Shown: positions 6,542-6,773 of the stretch, in pieces | How positions within the stretch are numbered: position 1 is the stretch's first letter | Layout: every line of letters starts with the position of its first letter | Source of the DNA: Nitrospinae bacterium RIFCSPLOWO2_12_FULL_45_22 | GTDB lineage: Bacteria > 2-12-FULL-45-22 | Length of the DNA stretch: 6,773 bases | Direction: 5' to 3' | Assembly: GCA_001803565.1 (NCBI GenBank) | Contig: MHDQ01000209.1 | Coordinates: 1 to 6,773 of the forward strand | Position numbers and translations under genes: made by a program | Notes under the pieces: generated by a model | Told to the model about the DNA's origin: nothing | Seen by the model: only the letters and a program-made list of their open reading frames with translations | Database searches by the model: none

Positions 6542-6548
6542 CCCCTCT
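6542..6548 (-). promoter_or_regulatory. mntA ribosome-binding site
   Basis: On the minus strand AGAGGGG is followed by 8 bases and then ATG at 6533. This selects the second of two in-frame ATG codons; the first, at 6551, overlaps upstream of this site and has no comparable one. Just upstream in the leader is a dyad TCTTTT/AAAAGA (6551-6568). Confidence 0.65.
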
Positions 6549-6586
6549 CATCTTTTCGCGTCAAAAGATCCAGCATCTTTAGCCTT

Positions 6587-6615
6587 ATTATAATAGTTGC
6601 GAGAGAGTCACTCAA
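6587..6615 (-). promoter_or_regulatory. Sigma70-type promoter of the mntA-hepT operon
   Basis: On the minus strand TTGAGT (6615-6610) is separated by exactly 17 bp from a consensus TATAAT (6592-6587). The start of transcription would fall near 6580, leaving a leader of about 45 bases. A small dyad GAGT-C-ACTC (6605-6613) overlaps the -35 and could be an operator for autoregulation, which is common for toxin-antitoxin operons but unproven here. Confidence 0.7.
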
Positions 6616-6684
6616 GCTATATCTATTCCTCGGCTCATCACTGGGTAAACCCTGGGGTAAGAAAAAGTTCGCTTTGGCCTAAAC

Positions 6685-6773
6685 TGTCATCCCAAAATGA
6701 TAATGTCCTATTTAGCCAAGATAGGAATGTCCTATTTTGATATAGAATGCCCTTTCATGAAAGGAGGGCATTA
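6685..6773 (+). mobile_element. Probable left end of an insertion sequence
   Basis: AATGTCCTATTT occurs at 6702-6713 and 6726-6737, 24 bp apart, and a degenerate copy (AATGCCCTTT) starts at 6746. The second copy lies in the dyad ATAGGA-ATG-TCCTAT (6721-6735). TGTCATCCC at 6685 could be the terminal base run. These look like repeated transposase-binding sites near an element end, followed by a strong ribosome-binding site at the window edge. No transposase coding sequence is in the window, so family and exact boundary are undetermined; ISNCY-like or another DDE element is only a guess. Confidence 0.4.
6746..6772 (+). promoter_or_regulatory. Hairpin enclosing a strong ribosome-binding site at the right edge
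   Basis: AATGCCC (6746-6752) pairs with GGGCATT (6766-6772), with inner pairing TTTC/GAAA. AAAGGAGG (6760-6767) is an almost perfect Shine-Dalgarno lying in the 3' arm. A start codon would be expected at or just after 6773, where the last base is A. The hairpin could restrain translation of a downstream gene, probably a transposase. Confidence 0.45.

Noticed and set aside
6702-6773. Repeated AATGTCCTATTT as a CRISPR array
   Set aside because: Only two exact copies of 12 bases with a 12-base gap; too short and irregular.

Overview
The window is bacterial, of moderate GC content, with clear Shine-Dalgarno sites and two good sigma70-type promoters. It carries consecutive arginine-biosynthesis genes argD-argF-argG, an order known from deltaproteobacteria and several other bacterial phyla. 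The lineage cannot be fixed from the sequence alone. The densely palindromic intergenic DNA, the toxin-antitoxin pair and the mobile-element traces suggest an environmental, repeat-rich genome.

Layout, left to right. (1) Positions 2-1063: 3' part of a radical SAM/SPASM iron-sulfur enzyme whose start lies outside the window. (2) Positions 1064-1543: 480 bases without a gene, holding a strongly folded RNA-like block (possibly a group II intron remnant), several small dyads, a repeated motif spaced 21 bp, and a near-consensus promoter firing into argD. (3) Positions 1544-5138: argD, argF, argG, all intact with their catalytic motifs. They are separated by two unusual non-coding spacers: a cluster of four palindromes before argF and a long imperfect hairpin before argG. 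The upstream starts of both argF and argG fall inside these repeats; the real starts are downstream, at 2917 and 3936. (4) Positions 5157-5522: a small stand-alone MNT-type nucleotidyltransferase just after argG, where argH might have been expected. (5) Positions 5650-6533, minus strand: a complete MntA/HepT (MNT/HEPN, type VII) toxin-antitoxin operon with its own promoter and an ATGA stop-start overlap. (6) Positions ~6685-6773: iterated motifs, a hairpin and a strong ribosome-binding site, apparently the left end of an insertion sequence whose transposase begins just past the window edge.

How the genes work together. ArgD, ArgF and ArgG provide N-acetylornithine formation, ornithine carbamoylation to citrulline, and argininosuccinate synthesis. 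argB, argC, argJ/E and argH are not in the window. HepT is the HEPN RNase toxin, and MntA is predicted to silence it by adding AMP to the tyrosine of its R-x4-H-x-Y motif. The radical SAM enzyme and the orphan nucleotidyltransferase have no assignable substrate here. I found no convincing wholly new system. The most distinctive items are the enlarged active-site loop of MntA, the BIME/MITE-like palindrome cluster before argF, and the structured RNA-like block after the radical SAM gene.
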